Of a stretch of DNA of 64,000 nt, positions 23,476 to 32,116 are shown piece by piece. Origin of the DNA: JAMXLG01 sp963818925 (GTDB taxonomy: Bacteria > Vulcanimicrobiota > Vulcanimicrobiia > Vulcanimicrobiales > Vulcanimicrobiaceae); the NCBI GenBank assembly GCA_963818925.1, contig CAWFTN010000001.1:1178001-1242000 (forward strand), given 5' to 3'. The notes under the pieces are model-generated. The model worked only from the letters and a program-made list of their open reading frames with translations. It did no database searches and was not told the origin of the DNA. The translations under genes and the position numbers were made by a program. Positions within the stretch are counted from its first letter, which is position 1. The number at the start of each line of letters is the position of its first letter.

Positions 23476-26358
23476 CTACCCTGAAGCTGCGGCAGCCTCC
23501 CGTCGGCGTAAGAAGAAGGTCTCGAATTCGTTCGCCGGGAGCGGCGGGGCGATGGCGTACCCTTGAACGATATCGCACCCGTTCTCTTTAAGAAACGCTA
23601 TTTGGATTTCGGTTTCAACGCCTTCGGCAACGACTTCCAGACCCAGGCTGTGCGCCATACCGATCACCGTTCGCACGATTGTCTCGTCAAACGCTTCGTG
23701 TCCTAGGCCGACGACGAAGGAACCGTCGATTTTTAAGACATCGAGCGCGAAGCGGCGCAAATAGGCAAGCGACGAATATCCCGTTCCGAAGTCGTCGACG
23801 GCGGTGCGAATGCCTGCGGCTTTGAGATCACGCACGATACCAACGGTCTGCGCAGCATCCGACATCGCGACGCTTTCGGTGATTTCGACTTCCAAAAATG
23901 AAGTATCGAGCGAAGCGCCTTCGACGGCGGCGATCACGCGACGGCGCAAGTCGCGCGCGTGAAATTGCCGCCCCGAGAGATTGACTGCTAAACGGAGCGG
24001 ACCCAGCGAGGCGTGCCAGCGGCGCACTTGTTTCGCTGCCGTCGCAAGCACCCAATCGCCGAGCGGAACGATCAGTCCTGAAATCTCTGCGCTCGGAATG
24101 AAATGCCCCGGTTCGATCAATCCGCTCTTCGGATGATTCCAACGCACGAGCGCTTCGACGCTGACCACATCGCCCGTGCGCAAGTCGATTTGCGGTTGAT
24201 AATAGACGACGAACTCATTGAGCTCGAGCGCGCGGCGCAGCAGTTTTTCTTGCGAAAGCCGCATGTGGATCGGCGCTTCCAGTGTTGCGTTGTAGAAGTA
24301 ATAGCCGTTGCGACCGCGATCTTTCGCGCGGTACATGGCGATATCGGCATTCTTGATCAGCGTTTGATCGTCGCGTCCATCCTCAGGATAGATCGCAATG
24401 CCGATGCTCGTCGAAATAAACTGTTCGTACTCATCGAGGCCGAACGGTTCTGAGATCGCTGCGATGATCTGATCCGCAATGTCGCGCACCTCTTCGGCGT
24501 CACGGCAATCGGTGAGCAGCACGACGAACTCGTCACCGCCCATGCGCGCGATCGTTGCGCGGTCACCGAGCTGATCGGAGAGGCGTTTTGCCGCCAATTG
24601 CAGTAGACGGTCGCCGCGCGCGTGACCGAGCGTGTCGTTGACGTCTTTGAAGCGGTCGAGATCGAGGAAGAGCACGGCCACACGTCCGAGCCGCGATTGC
24701 GCGACCTCGATTGCGTCGCGCAACTTCTCCGCGAGAAACGCCCGATTCGGCAGTCCGCTCAGCGAGTCATAATAGGCCATCGCGCGTAAGCGCGCGCGTT
24801 GCCGGCTGCGGTCGATCGTGCCGGCGATGAGCGTCGCAATGAGTCCAAGCAAGTCGGCATCGGTCGACCGTATGTCGCGCTCGAGCGGCGTCGCACTTCC
24901 GAAGACGAGGGCGCCGTACGGTTCACCCGCTACGTCGAGACGCACGGCGATACCGTTATCGAACGACATCGGAATCGCGGGCCCCGGCAACCCGACGACG
25001 CGCGCCGCCATGTCGAGCACCGTCGCATCCGTGATCGTCTCAACATTCGGATCGCGGAAGATCGCTTCGATCTTCGCGACGCCGCTCGTATTATCGACAA
25101 CGGCGCCGGCGCTTAGATCGAACGCTTGCGAACCCATCTCGAGCGATGCACGCAAGCGCACGTCGGGATAATCGCCGCTTGCCGCAATGAAGTAGAGATT
25201 GCGGATACGGTCCGCTTGCATCTCGGCGGTTCGCTCGGCGCTGCGGCGCTCGGTGACGTCTTGCAGAATCGTGTAAACGCCGACGACTTCGCCGTGGGAG
25301 AATTGCGGAACGAGCGTCGCATCGAGTTCAACGGATGAACCGTCGATCCGAAACGCTTTGCACGTGATCGTTCCCGGCTCACCCTTGAGTGCGCGCGCAA
25401 ACGCTTCCGCGCTGGGCTCGTGCTGCTCGGGCGGCATAAATGCGTTAAAATGCGCGCCGACCACCGCTTCTCTCGGGAACGATCCGATACGCAAACACGC
25501 TTCGTTGACGTCGGTGATGATGCCGTCGGGTGATACGGCGATGACGCCGTCAGGATTGTGTTCGAAGAGCGAGTGCAGCCGTGCTTCACTTTCGTGCAAC
25601 TCGCGTTCTTGCCGTTCGATGTGCGCTTGCGCCGCACGCGCCTCGGTTTCATCACGTACGATGGAAAAGACGCCGTCGATCGCGCCGTCCCTATACGTCG
25701 GCACGGTCGTAATCGTGACCTCGAGGCGCTGCCCCTCGAGCGTGCGCGCGCGAGCGCGATAGTACAGTGTCTCTCCCGTGAGCGCACGGTTTAAATGCTC
25801 TTCGTGCTCCGGTACGTCTTCCGGATCTAAAAACACGCTGTAGTGCATGCCGATGATGTCTTCGCGGCGCGGGCCGAAGCGCGTAACGGCATGGTTGATA
25901 TCGACGATGCGGCCGTCAGGCGAGACGACCATGATGACGTCCGGATTGTGCTCGAAGAGCGAGCGGAAGCGTTCTTCGCTCTCGGCGAGCATCGCTTGCG
26001 CGTCGACGGTCTCTGTGACGTCCTCGACGTAGGAGAGAACGCGATACTGCGCCTCATCCTCCTGGATAGCAAACGTGGTCCAACGGCACGCACGAATCGC
26101 ACCGTCTTTGCGATGGTTGCGCGTGACGTTCACAACGGCGCGCGCGCGCTCGAGTTTGTCGATGCGGCACTCAAAGCCGAACTCGTCGATGCTCTTTCCG
26201 AGAACATCGGCTGCCTTGAAGCCGAACATATCTTCGGCGCTCTTCGACCAATAACTGATGCGGTGGTCCCGGCTCCAGGCGACGATCGCTAACGGTGAGC
26301 GGGTAAGAAGTTGGTCGAGTTCCGTTAGCGCCGTTTCGTCGACGCCGTTAGTGCGCAA
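23476..26358 (-). CDS. PAS-PAS-PAS-GAF-GGDEF-EAL cyclic-di-GMP enzyme
   Basis: The protein of about 960 residues has, in order, three PAS domains (ISYWSKSAEDMFGF; VSPDGRIVDINHAVTRFG; VSPDGIITDVNEACLRIG), a GAF-like domain, a GGDEF domain with intact MGGDEFVVLL and an EAL domain with VEALVRWNHP, NLSGRQFHA, EITESVAM, DDFGTGYSSLAYLRRF and AEGVETEIQ. Both catalytic motifs look intact, so it may make and break c-di-GMP under redox or ligand control. No membrane helix is seen, so it is probably cytosolic. The likely start is TTG 26358, overlapping the end of the aldehyde dehydrogenase by 11 bases; the frame stays open to 26541 but that part is antisense-like. EgtB follows 10 bases downstream. Confidence 0.87.
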   Translation of the reverse strand: MRTNGVDETALTELDQLLTRSPLAIVAWSRDHRISYWSKSAEDMFGFKAADVLGKSIDEFGFECRIDKLERARAVVNVTRNHRKDGAIRACRWTTFAIQEDEAQYRVLSYVEDVTETVDAQAMLAESEERFRSLFEHNPDVIMVVSPDGRIVDINHAVTRFGPRREDIIGMHYSVFLDPEDVPEHEEHLNRALTGETLYYRARARTLEGQRLEVTITTVPTYRDGAIDGVFSIVRDETEARAAQAHIERQERELHESEARLHSLFEHNPDGVIAVSPDGIITDVNEACLRIGSFPREAVVGAHFNAFMPPEQHEPSAEAFARALKGEPGTITCKAFRIDGSSVELDATLVPQFSHGEVVGVYTILQDVTERRSAERTAEMQADRIRNLYFIAASGDYPDVRLRASLEMGSQAFDLSAGAVVDNTSGVAKIEAIFRDPNVETITDATVLDMAARVVGLPGPAIPMSFDNGIAVRLDVAGEPYGALVFGSATPLERDIRSTDADLLGLIATLIAGTIDRSRQRARLRAMAYYDSLSGLPNRAFLAEKLRDAIEVAQSRLGRVAVLFLDLDRFKDVNDTLGHARGDRLLQLAAKRLSDQLGDRATIARMGGDEFVVLLTDCRDAEEVRDIADQIIAAISEPFGLDEYEQFISTSIGIAIYPEDGRDDQTLIKNADIAMYRAKDRGRNGYYFYNATLEAPIHMRLSQEKLLRRALELNEFVVYYQPQIDLRTGDVVSVEALVRWNHPKSGLIEPGHFIPSAEISGLIVPLGDWVLATAAKQVRRWHASLGPLRLAVNLSGRQFHARDLRRRVIAAVEGASLDTSFLEVEITESVAMSDAAQTVGIVRDLKAAGIRTAVDDFGTGYSSLAYLRRFALDVLKIDGSFVVGLGHEAFDETIVRTVIGMAHSLGLEVVAEGVETEIQIAFLKENGCDIVQGYAIAPPLPANEFETFFLRRREAAAASG

Positions 26359-27784
26359 GGTACTCGTAGAGCCCTTGGACACCGCCTTCGCGACCGAAAC
26401 CCGATTCCCGGTAGCCGCCGAACGGCGAGCTCGGATCGAATTGATTGAACGTATTGCACCAGACGACACCAGCGCGTAACTGCTGCGCAATCCACATGTT
26501 CTTGCTCCCCTTGTCCGTCCAAATCCCGGCCGACAGCCCATAGGGCGTGTTATTTGCTTTATCGACCGCTTCGTCGGGAGTCCGGAATGTCAGGATCGAG
26601 AGGACCGGTCCGAAGATCTCTTCCCTCGCGATGCGGTGCGAGGGGTGGACGTTCGTAAAGAACGACGCGGGGAAGAAGAAGCCGCGCGCGGGCATTTCAC
26701 CTCGCTGCTGCACGAGCGTTGCACCCTGTTCGATACCGCTGGTGACGAGCTCCTGAATCTTCTCGAGTTGGGCCCGGGAATTGATCGCGCCGATGTCGGT
26801 GTTTTTGTCCAGGGGATCACCCAAGCGCAGCGTCTGCAGCCGTTCCGTGAGACGGACGACGACTTCGTCGTGCACGCGCTCCTCGACGAGCAGCCGCGAA
26901 CCGGCACAGCAGACGTGACCTTGATTGAAGTAGATGCCGTTGACGACGCCCTCGATCGCTTGATCCATCGGCGCATCGGCAAAAACGATATGCGCCGCCT
27001 TACCGCCGAGTTCGAGCGTGATCCGTTTGTCGGTCGTAGCGAGACGTCGTGCAATCGATTTCCCGACTTCCGTCGACCCGGTGAAGGCGATCTTGTCGAC
27101 GTCCTCGTTTTCGACGAGCGCAGCGCCGGTCGCACCGTCTCCCGTCACGACGTTCACGACGCCGGGTGGAAGATCGCACTCTTCGACGATCTGCGCGAGC
27201 GCGAGCGCGGTGAGCGGCGTCGTTTCGGCAGGCTTCAGCACGACGGTGTTGCCGCAGGCGAGCGCAGGCGCAATTTTCCACGCCGCCATGAGGAGCGGGA
27301 AATTCCATGGGACGATCTGGCCGCAGACACCGACAGGCGACGGCTCACGTCCGGCGCGAAGCGCATATTCGAGCTTGTCCGCCCAGCCCGCATAGTAGAA
27401 GAAGTGCGCGGCGGCCAAGGGGATATCGAAGTCTCGCGATTCTTTGATGGGTTTGCCGCCGTCGAGCGTTTCGAGCACCGCAAGTTCGCGTCCGCGTTCG
27501 GTGAGCGCCCGCGCGATGCGGTAGATGTATTTCGCTCGATCCGGCGGCTTGAGACGGCGCCAATATTTTTCGTACGCCTTTCGCGCAGCACGGACCGCGC
27601 GGTCGACGTCGGTCGGCGTCGCGTACGCGATTTCGGCTAGTCGAGCTTCATTTGCCGGGTTGATCGTGTCGAAGTAGCCTGCGCCCGCGGGCGACACCCA
27701 CTTGCCCTCGATGAAGAGTCCGTAGCGCTCGCGGATCGCTGGGCGCAGACTCTCGGGAGCCGGTGCATACTCAAATATCGCCAT
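26348..27784 (-). CDS. Aldehyde dehydrogenase (full length, deoC-associated)
   Basis: The 478-residue NAD(P)-dependent enzyme oxidises an aldehyde to its acid. It begins MAIFEYAPAPESLRPA, as do actinobacterial homologues next to deoC, and has PWNFPLLMAAWKIAPALACG, the cofactor loop GSTEVGKSI, the general-base ELGGKAAHIVF, the catalytic cysteine in QGHVCCAGSR and EEIFGPVLS. Acetaldehyde released by DeoC is a reasonable substrate, though this is inference. It lies 24 bases downstream of deoC. In Actinobacteria a second short ALDH follows; here that relative is at 8095-8979, and a c-di-GMP enzyme follows instead. Confidence 0.92.
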   Translation of the reverse strand: MAIFEYAPAPESLRPAIRERYGLFIEGKWVSPAGAGYFDTINPANEARLAEIAYATPTDVDRAVRAARKAYEKYWRRLKPPDRAKYIYRIARALTERGRELAVLETLDGGKPIKESRDFDIPLAAAHFFYYAGWADKLEYALRAGREPSPVGVCGQIVPWNFPLLMAAWKIAPALACGNTVVLKPAETTPLTALALAQIVEECDLPPGVVNVVTGDGATGAALVENEDVDKIAFTGSTEVGKSIARRLATTDKRITLELGGKAAHIVFADAPMDQAIEGVVNGIYFNQGHVCCAGSRLLVEERVHDEVVVRLTERLQTLRLGDPLDKNTDIGAINSRAQLEKIQELVTSGIEQGATLVQQRGEMPARGFFFPASFFTNVHPSHRIAREEIFGPVLSILTFRTPDEAVDKANNTPYGLSAGIWTDKGSKNMWIAQQLRAGVVWCNTFNQFDPSSPFGGYRESGFGREGGVQGLYEYLAH

Positions 27785-27808
27785 CGTTCCTCATCCTAGA
27801 GCTCGGCA

Positions 27809-28702
27809 TCAATCCTTTGGGATGTAATCGCTTCCCGCGTAATGCCCCGTTTGTTCCTTTTCCAATTGCATCAGCAGATCGTCGAGCAGTGAACTTGCAC
27901 CGATGCGAAAGTACTTCGGATCGAGCCACCCATCGCCGAGCGTTTCTTTGACGATCACGAGATATGCGAGCGCGTCTTTCGTGGTACGAACGCCGCCCGC
28001 AACCTTGAGTCCGCGCCGCTCCCCGGTTCGGCGCGCGAAGTCACGTAGTGCTTCACACATGACGAGCGCCGTCGGCGGCGTTGCGTTCGTGCCGACTTTT
28101 CCCGTCGATGTCTTGATAAAATCCGCGCCGGCTTCCATAGCAAGGTCGCTGGCACGGCGGATATTGTCGTAGGTGCCGAGTTCGCCCGTCTCGAGAATTA
28201 CTTTGAGGTGAACGTTCCGGCACAAATGCTTCACTTGAACGATCTCGTCGAAGACGGCTTGCTCGCGTCCGGCAAGAAATGCGCCGCGATCGATCACCAT
28301 ATCGATTTCATCGGCACCGGCTGCAATTGCGGCCGCGGTGTCGGCCAGCTTTACTTCAAGATTGGAGAGACCACTCGGAAATGCGGTTGCGACCGAAGCA
28401 ATGTTGACGTTGCTGCCGCGCAGTGCATTTTTGGCGGCTGGTACGAGGTTCGGATACACGCAGACGGCCGCGACGCTCGGGACATTCGGCCAACCGGGAC
28501 GCGGACGAAGCGCCTTCGCGCATAGCGAACGAACGCGCCCTTCAGAGTCTTTGCCTTCGAGCGTCGTAAGATCGGTGCAGCGAATTGCGAGCGTGATGCC
28601 TTCGAGTTTCGCCGAAGTTTTGATCGACCGCTTTCCAAGCGCAGCGGCGCGCGCCTCCAGCATAACGGCGTCGACTGAGACGGACGGAGCGAGCAGAGCC
28701 AT
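27809..28702 (-). CDS. deoC: Deoxyribose-phosphate aldolase (long form)
   Basis: The 297-residue class I aldolase cleaves 2-deoxyribose-5-phosphate to glyceraldehyde-3-phosphate and acetaldehyde. The Schiff-base lysine lies in DFIKTSTGKVG, the second catalytic lysine in LKVAGGVRT and the acid Asp in EIDMVIDRGAF. It has about 50 extra N-terminal residues (KTSAKLEGITLAIRCTDLTTLEG), as in actinobacterial-type DeoC proteins paired with aldehyde dehydrogenases. It heads the operon with the aldehyde dehydrogenase. Confidence 0.93.
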   Translation of the reverse strand: MALLAPSVSVDAVMLEARAAALGKRSIKTSAKLEGITLAIRCTDLTTLEGKDSEGRVRSLCAKALRPRPGWPNVPSVAAVCVYPNLVPAAKNALRGSNVNIASVATAFPSGLSNLEVKLADTAAAIAAGADEIDMVIDRGAFLAGREQAVFDEIVQVKHLCRNVHLKVILETGELGTYDNIRRASDLAMEAGADFIKTSTGKVGTNATPPTALVMCEALRDFARRTGERRGLKVAGGVRTTKDALAYLVIVKETLGDGWLDPKYFRIGASSLLDDLLMQLEKEQTGHYAGSDYIPKD

Positions 28703-28719
28703 ACCGCCCGCTACAATTC

Positions 28720-28747
28720 AGCGGCCGGGGAGAAATCCCCGGCCGCT
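28720..28747. terminator. Perfect 12-bp hairpin between hpd and deoC
   Basis: AGCGGCCGGGGA (28720-28731) and TCCCCGGCCGCT (28736-28747) are fully complementary with a GAAA tetraloop, giving a very stable stem. It lies between the end of hpd (28769) and the start of deoC (28702), both on the minus strand. There is no clear U run on the minus side, so it may act as a weak terminator or as an mRNA end stabiliser for hpd. Confidence 0.6.
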
Positions 28748-28768
28748 TCGATCATCAGACTTGGTTCG

Positions 28769-29884
28769 CTACAGCGTTCCGCGCCGTTCTTGTTCCTTTT
28801 CGATGGAAACGAAGAGCGCTTTGAAGTTGCCTTTACCGAACGAGAGGCTGCCCTTGCGCTGGATGATCTCGAAAAACACCGTCGGGCGGTCTTGCAGCGG
28901 CTTCGTGAAAATCTGCAACATGTAACCTTGGTCATCGCGGTCGACGAGGATGCGCCGCTGGCGCAGCACGTCGAGCGCTTCGTCGATCTTGCCCACGCGC
29001 TCCTCGAGCATCTCGTAATACGTCTCCGGCGTGTCGAGGAATTCGACGCCGTTGTATGTGAGCGCATCGATGGTTGCAACGATGTCATCCGTACGGATCG
29101 CGATGTGCTGAACGCCCGAGCCGCGGTAGAAATCGAGATACTCCTCGATCTGCGATTTCTTTTTGCCTTCGGCCGGCTCGTTGATCGGGAACTTCACTTG
29201 GTGGCGAGGATCGGTCATTACCTTCGACTTGAGCGCCGTGTACTCGGTCGAGATGTCTTTGTCGTCGAACGAGACCAACTGCGAGAAGCCGAACACTTTT
29301 GCGTAGAAATCGCCCCACGCGTCCATCTCGCCCCAGCCGACGTTGCCGACGCAGTGATCGATGAACTGCAACTGCGGTTTCTTACTACCCGGAATCGAAC
29401 GCCGCTCTTCGACGAAGCCGGGCATGAAGATGCCGTGATAGCCGTCGCGTTGCACGAATGTGTGGACTGTATCGCCGTACGTAGCGATCGTCGCTCTGAT
29501 GATCCGGCCACGTTCGTCGCTAAATTCAGCCGGCGCGGCCACGGATTTCGCGCCGCCTGCGATCGCCTTGTCGTATGCGGCACGTACGTCATCGACGAGA
29601 ATCGCAATGTCTTTCACGCCGTCGCCGTGCAGCAGCACGTGCTGGGCGATCGCGTCGTCCGGAACGAGGCTAGCGGTGAGCACGAAGCGCATCTTGTTCT
29701 GCTCGAGAACGTAACTGCACCGGTTCTTCACGCCGGTTTCGGGCCCGGCATATGCGACTTGATCGAAGCCGAACGCCGACATGTAGTAGTGGGCTGCCTG
29801 CTTTGCATTGCCCACGTAAAATTCAACGTAGTCCCAATCGATGCGCGCCAGCGGGTTGCTGCGCGCTTCCGTCATCGTGCTCAT
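28769..29884 (-). CDS. hpd: 4-Hydroxyphenylpyruvate dioxygenase
   Basis: The 371-residue non-heme iron enzyme converts 4-hydroxyphenylpyruvate to homogentisate in tyrosine breakdown. It has two glyoxalase-fold halves; the iron ligands are the His of QFIDHCVGNV, the His of VQHIAIRTDD and the Glu of FFEIIQRKG. The C-terminal SFGKGNFKALF helix region is typical. It is divergent from the unknown gene and fah (50-base gap), so the shared region 29885-29934 probably holds both promoters. HmgA for the next step is at 34180 on the same strand. Confidence 0.96.
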   Translation of the reverse strand: MSTMTEARSNPLARIDWDYVEFYVGNAKQAAHYYMSAFGFDQVAYAGPETGVKNRCSYVLEQNKMRFVLTASLVPDDAIAQHVLLHGDGVKDIAILVDDVRAAYDKAIAGGAKSVAAPAEFSDERGRIIRATIATYGDTVHTFVQRDGYHGIFMPGFVEERRSIPGSKKPQLQFIDHCVGNVGWGEMDAWGDFYAKVFGFSQLVSFDDKDISTEYTALKSKVMTDPRHQVKFPINEPAEGKKKSQIEEYLDFYRGSGVQHIAIRTDDIVATIDALTYNGVEFLDTPETYYEMLEERVGKIDEALDVLRQRRILVDRDDQGYMLQIFTKPLQDRPTVFFEIIQRKGSLSFGKGNFKALFVSIEKEQERRGTL

Positions 29885-29934
29885 GCCGTTCGCTTAGCGA
29901 AGCGTCGAGAGGGGCCCTGTCGAAAGAGCCGTTC

Positions 29935-30840
29935 ATGAGCACGTCCACGCCGCTCCAGCCGAAGGCCCGCACCGCGTTCGAGCGCTTCATCGATTACGCG
30001 GGGCTCTTCCCGCCCGCGAAACTCGATATGAACGCCGCGCTGGCCGAGTACGACGTGAGCCGCAATGGCCCGTACGCGTGGATGCTGGGGCGTTTCATCA
30101 TTCCTGCCTCGCGCATCGAAGAATTGTTGAGCCATGCGGGGCCGTCGCAGCTTCCGCTTTCGGTCATCGTCGACGCGGGAACCGATGCTCGTGCATGGTT
30201 CGGCAACGCGAGCCGCCTGCTCGAACAACTCGACTTCTATCGCGAGAACGAACGCCGCATCTCGATCGAAGCGCTCGAAGTTCCGCTGCCGCCGCTGCTC
30301 TTCCAACGCGAGACCTATGAAGCGACGACCGGGCAGTTCGTCATGCTCGCAGACCGGCACGGCTTGCGCGAGCTTCCGACCTATGTCGAAATCCCGCGTG
30401 ACGCGCGCTTCGGTGAGCTTATTGTCCCAACGATGGCCTCGTTTGCGCGGTACGGTGTCGGAGCAAAAGCGCGTTGCGGCGGCGTCGTCGCATCCGCGGT
30501 TCCCTCTGTTGAAGAAATCGCGACGTTCCTCGCGGCGTCGGGCGATGCGGGTGTCTCATTCAAAGCCACGGCCGGACTCCATCATGCGCTCCGTCATTTT
30601 AATGAAGGCGCCGGGTTCACGATGCACGGCTTCCTCAATATCCTCGCCGCGGCGGCGCAGCGCGACGCTTCGAAGGCTACGCTCGTCGAGATTCTCTCGC
30701 GTGAAGACGCGCGTGATTTCAATGCACTCGATGTGGAAACGCTCTCGAGAGCGCGCCGGGCGTTTATTGCCTACGGCAGCTGTAGCTTCAGCGAACCCGT
30801 CGAGGATCTCATCGCACTCTCTGTCCTTCCGAAAGCGTAG
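29935..30840 (+). CDS. Conserved unknown protein coupled to fumarylacetoacetase
   Basis: I do not recognise a named family. The 301-residue protein has conserved-looking motifs YAGLFPPA (21-28), GPYAWMLGRFIIP (45-57), KARCGG (178-183) and FKATAGLHHALRHF (209-222), and an alternating helix/strand pattern suggestive of a TIM-like barrel. No signal peptide or membrane helix is seen. It ends 7 bases before the GTG of fah, which implies one transcript and a role in, or regulation of, tyrosine breakdown. Maleylacetoacetate isomerase is the one enzyme missing from this island, and this protein does not look like the usual glutathione-transferase-type MaiA. That role is speculation. Confidence 0.75.
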   Translation: MSTSTPLQPKARTAFERFIDYAGLFPPAKLDMNAALAEYDVSRNGPYAWMLGRFIIPASRIEELLSHAGPSQLPLSVIVDAGTDARAWFGNASRLLEQLDFYRENERRISIEALEVPLPPLLFQRETYEATTGQFVMLADRHGLRELPTYVEIPRDARFGELIVPTMASFARYGVGAKARCGGVVASAVPSVEEIATFLAASGDAGVSFKATAGLHHALRHFNEGAGFTMHGFLNILAAAAQRDASKATLVEILSREDARDFNALDVETLSRARRAFIAYGSCSFSEPVEDLIALSVLPKA

Positions 30841-30847
30841 TCGATCC

Positions 30848-32116
30848 GTGCCTCACGTCGAATCCTGGCTGGAGATTCCCGCCGGCAGTGACTTCACGAT
30901 TTACAACTTACCGTACGGAGCGTTTCGCGCGAGCGATGGCCGCATGCACCTCGGCATCGCGATCGGCTCAAAAATTCTCGATCTGCACGCCCTCGCGGAT
31001 ACGAGTCTGCTCGACGACATTTGCGACCGCCGCGTCCTGCAAGCCGAACGCCTCAATTCGTTTCTCGCATTAGGACGTGAAACGTGGAAGGCGCTGCGCT
31101 TACGGATCGCAGCGTTTCTTCGCACGGATCAAGCTGCCGACGCGCGACTGCGTGCGCTGAATTTATCGCGGGTGTTCGTCGACCAGGCGACCGCGAAGAT
31201 GGCCGTACCGATGGACGTCGGCGATTACGTCGACTTTTATTCCTCGATCGAACACGCGACGAACTTAGGAAAAATCTTTCGCCCCGACGGCGAGGCGCTG
31301 ATGCCGAATTGGCGCCATTTGCCGATCGGGTATCACGGCCGTTCGAGCACAATCGTCGTGGACGGTACACCGATCGTCCGACCGTCGGGGCAACGCAAGC
31401 CGCCGGGAAGCGATGCGCCCGCGTTCGGTCCGAGCACGAAGCTCGATATCGAACTCGAAGTCGGATTTGTAACGGGACCCGGCAACAACCTCGGCGAGCC
31501 GATTTCGGTTGACAATGCGCGCGATCACATCTTCGGTCTCGTACTCGTCAACGATTGGAGCGCGCGCGACATTCAAGCTTGGGAGTATCAGCCGCTCGGA
31601 CCGTTCCTCGGGAAGTCGTTCGCAACGACGATTTCACCGTGGATCGTGACGTTGGATGCGCTCGAGCCGTTCCGCACGAAGGGTCCGGAACAAGAGCCTC
31701 GCCCGTTGCCGTATCTGCGTTCGGAGGACGAGTGGGCGTACGATATTTCACTTGCGGTCGATCTTCGAACGCAGCGGATGCGCGCGCAAGGTTTAACGGC
31801 GAAGACGGTGTCGCGGACAACGTTTAAAGAGATGTACTGGAACATGGCGCAGCAGCTCGCGCACGTCACGATCAACGGAACGGCGGTTCGGCCGGGCGAT
31901 CTGTATGCATCGGGAACGATCAGCGGCACGACGCCCGACGCGTTCGGCAGCTTCATCGAGATGACGTGGAACGGCACGAAGCCGTTGCGCGTCGGCGACG
32001 AGACGCGGACGTTTCTCGAGAACGGCGATGAAGTGACGCTGCGCGGCTGGTGCGAAGCGGGCGAGTTTCGCATCGGGTTCGGCAAGGCGAGCGGAATGAT
32101 TCTGCCGGCGCGCTGA
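30848..32116 (+). CDS. fah: Fumarylacetoacetase
   Basis: The 422-residue hydrolase splits fumarylacetoacetate to fumarate and acetoacetate, the last step of tyrosine degradation. It has the N-terminal FAH domain (FTIYNLPYGAF), PMDVGDYVDFYSSIEHATN, the catalytic His region LPIGYHGRSSTIV, the metal ligands in KLDIELEVGFVTG and LVNDWSARDIQAWEYQPLGPFLGK, and the terminal GSFIEMTWNG. GTG at 30848 is used as start because the open frame upstream is a shadow of the preceding gene. Its stop overlaps the ATG of the polymerase gene by one base. Confidence 0.95.
   Translation: MPHVESWLEIPAGSDFTIYNLPYGAFRASDGRMHLGIAIGSKILDLHALADTSLLDDICDRRVLQAERLNSFLALGRETWKALRLRIAAFLRTDQAADARLRALNLSRVFVDQATAKMAVPMDVGDYVDFYSSIEHATNLGKIFRPDGEALMPNWRHLPIGYHGRSSTIVVDGTPIVRPSGQRKPPGSDAPAFGPSTKLDIELEVGFVTGPGNNLGEPISVDNARDHIFGLVLVNDWSARDIQAWEYQPLGPFLGKSFATTISPWIVTLDALEPFRTKGPEQEPRPLPYLRSEDEWAYDISLAVDLRTQRMRAQGLTAKTVSRTTFKEMYWNMAQQLAHVTINGTAVRPGDLYASGTISGTTPDAFGSFIEMTWNGTKPLRVGDETRTFLENGDEVTLRGWCEAGEFRIGFGKASGMILPAR

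Noticed and set aside
28790..29938. 382-codon frame antisense to hpd
   Set aside because: It mirrors the hpd codons exactly and has Arg/Asp/Val-rich composition typical of an antisense shadow in GC-rich DNA.
30134..30847. Open frame running in phase from the unknown gene into fumarylacetoacetase, suggesting a 660-residue fusion
   Set aside because: The upstream part is a +1 shadow of the 301-residue gene, rich in Ser/Arg and without family features. FAH starts naturally at GTG 30848.
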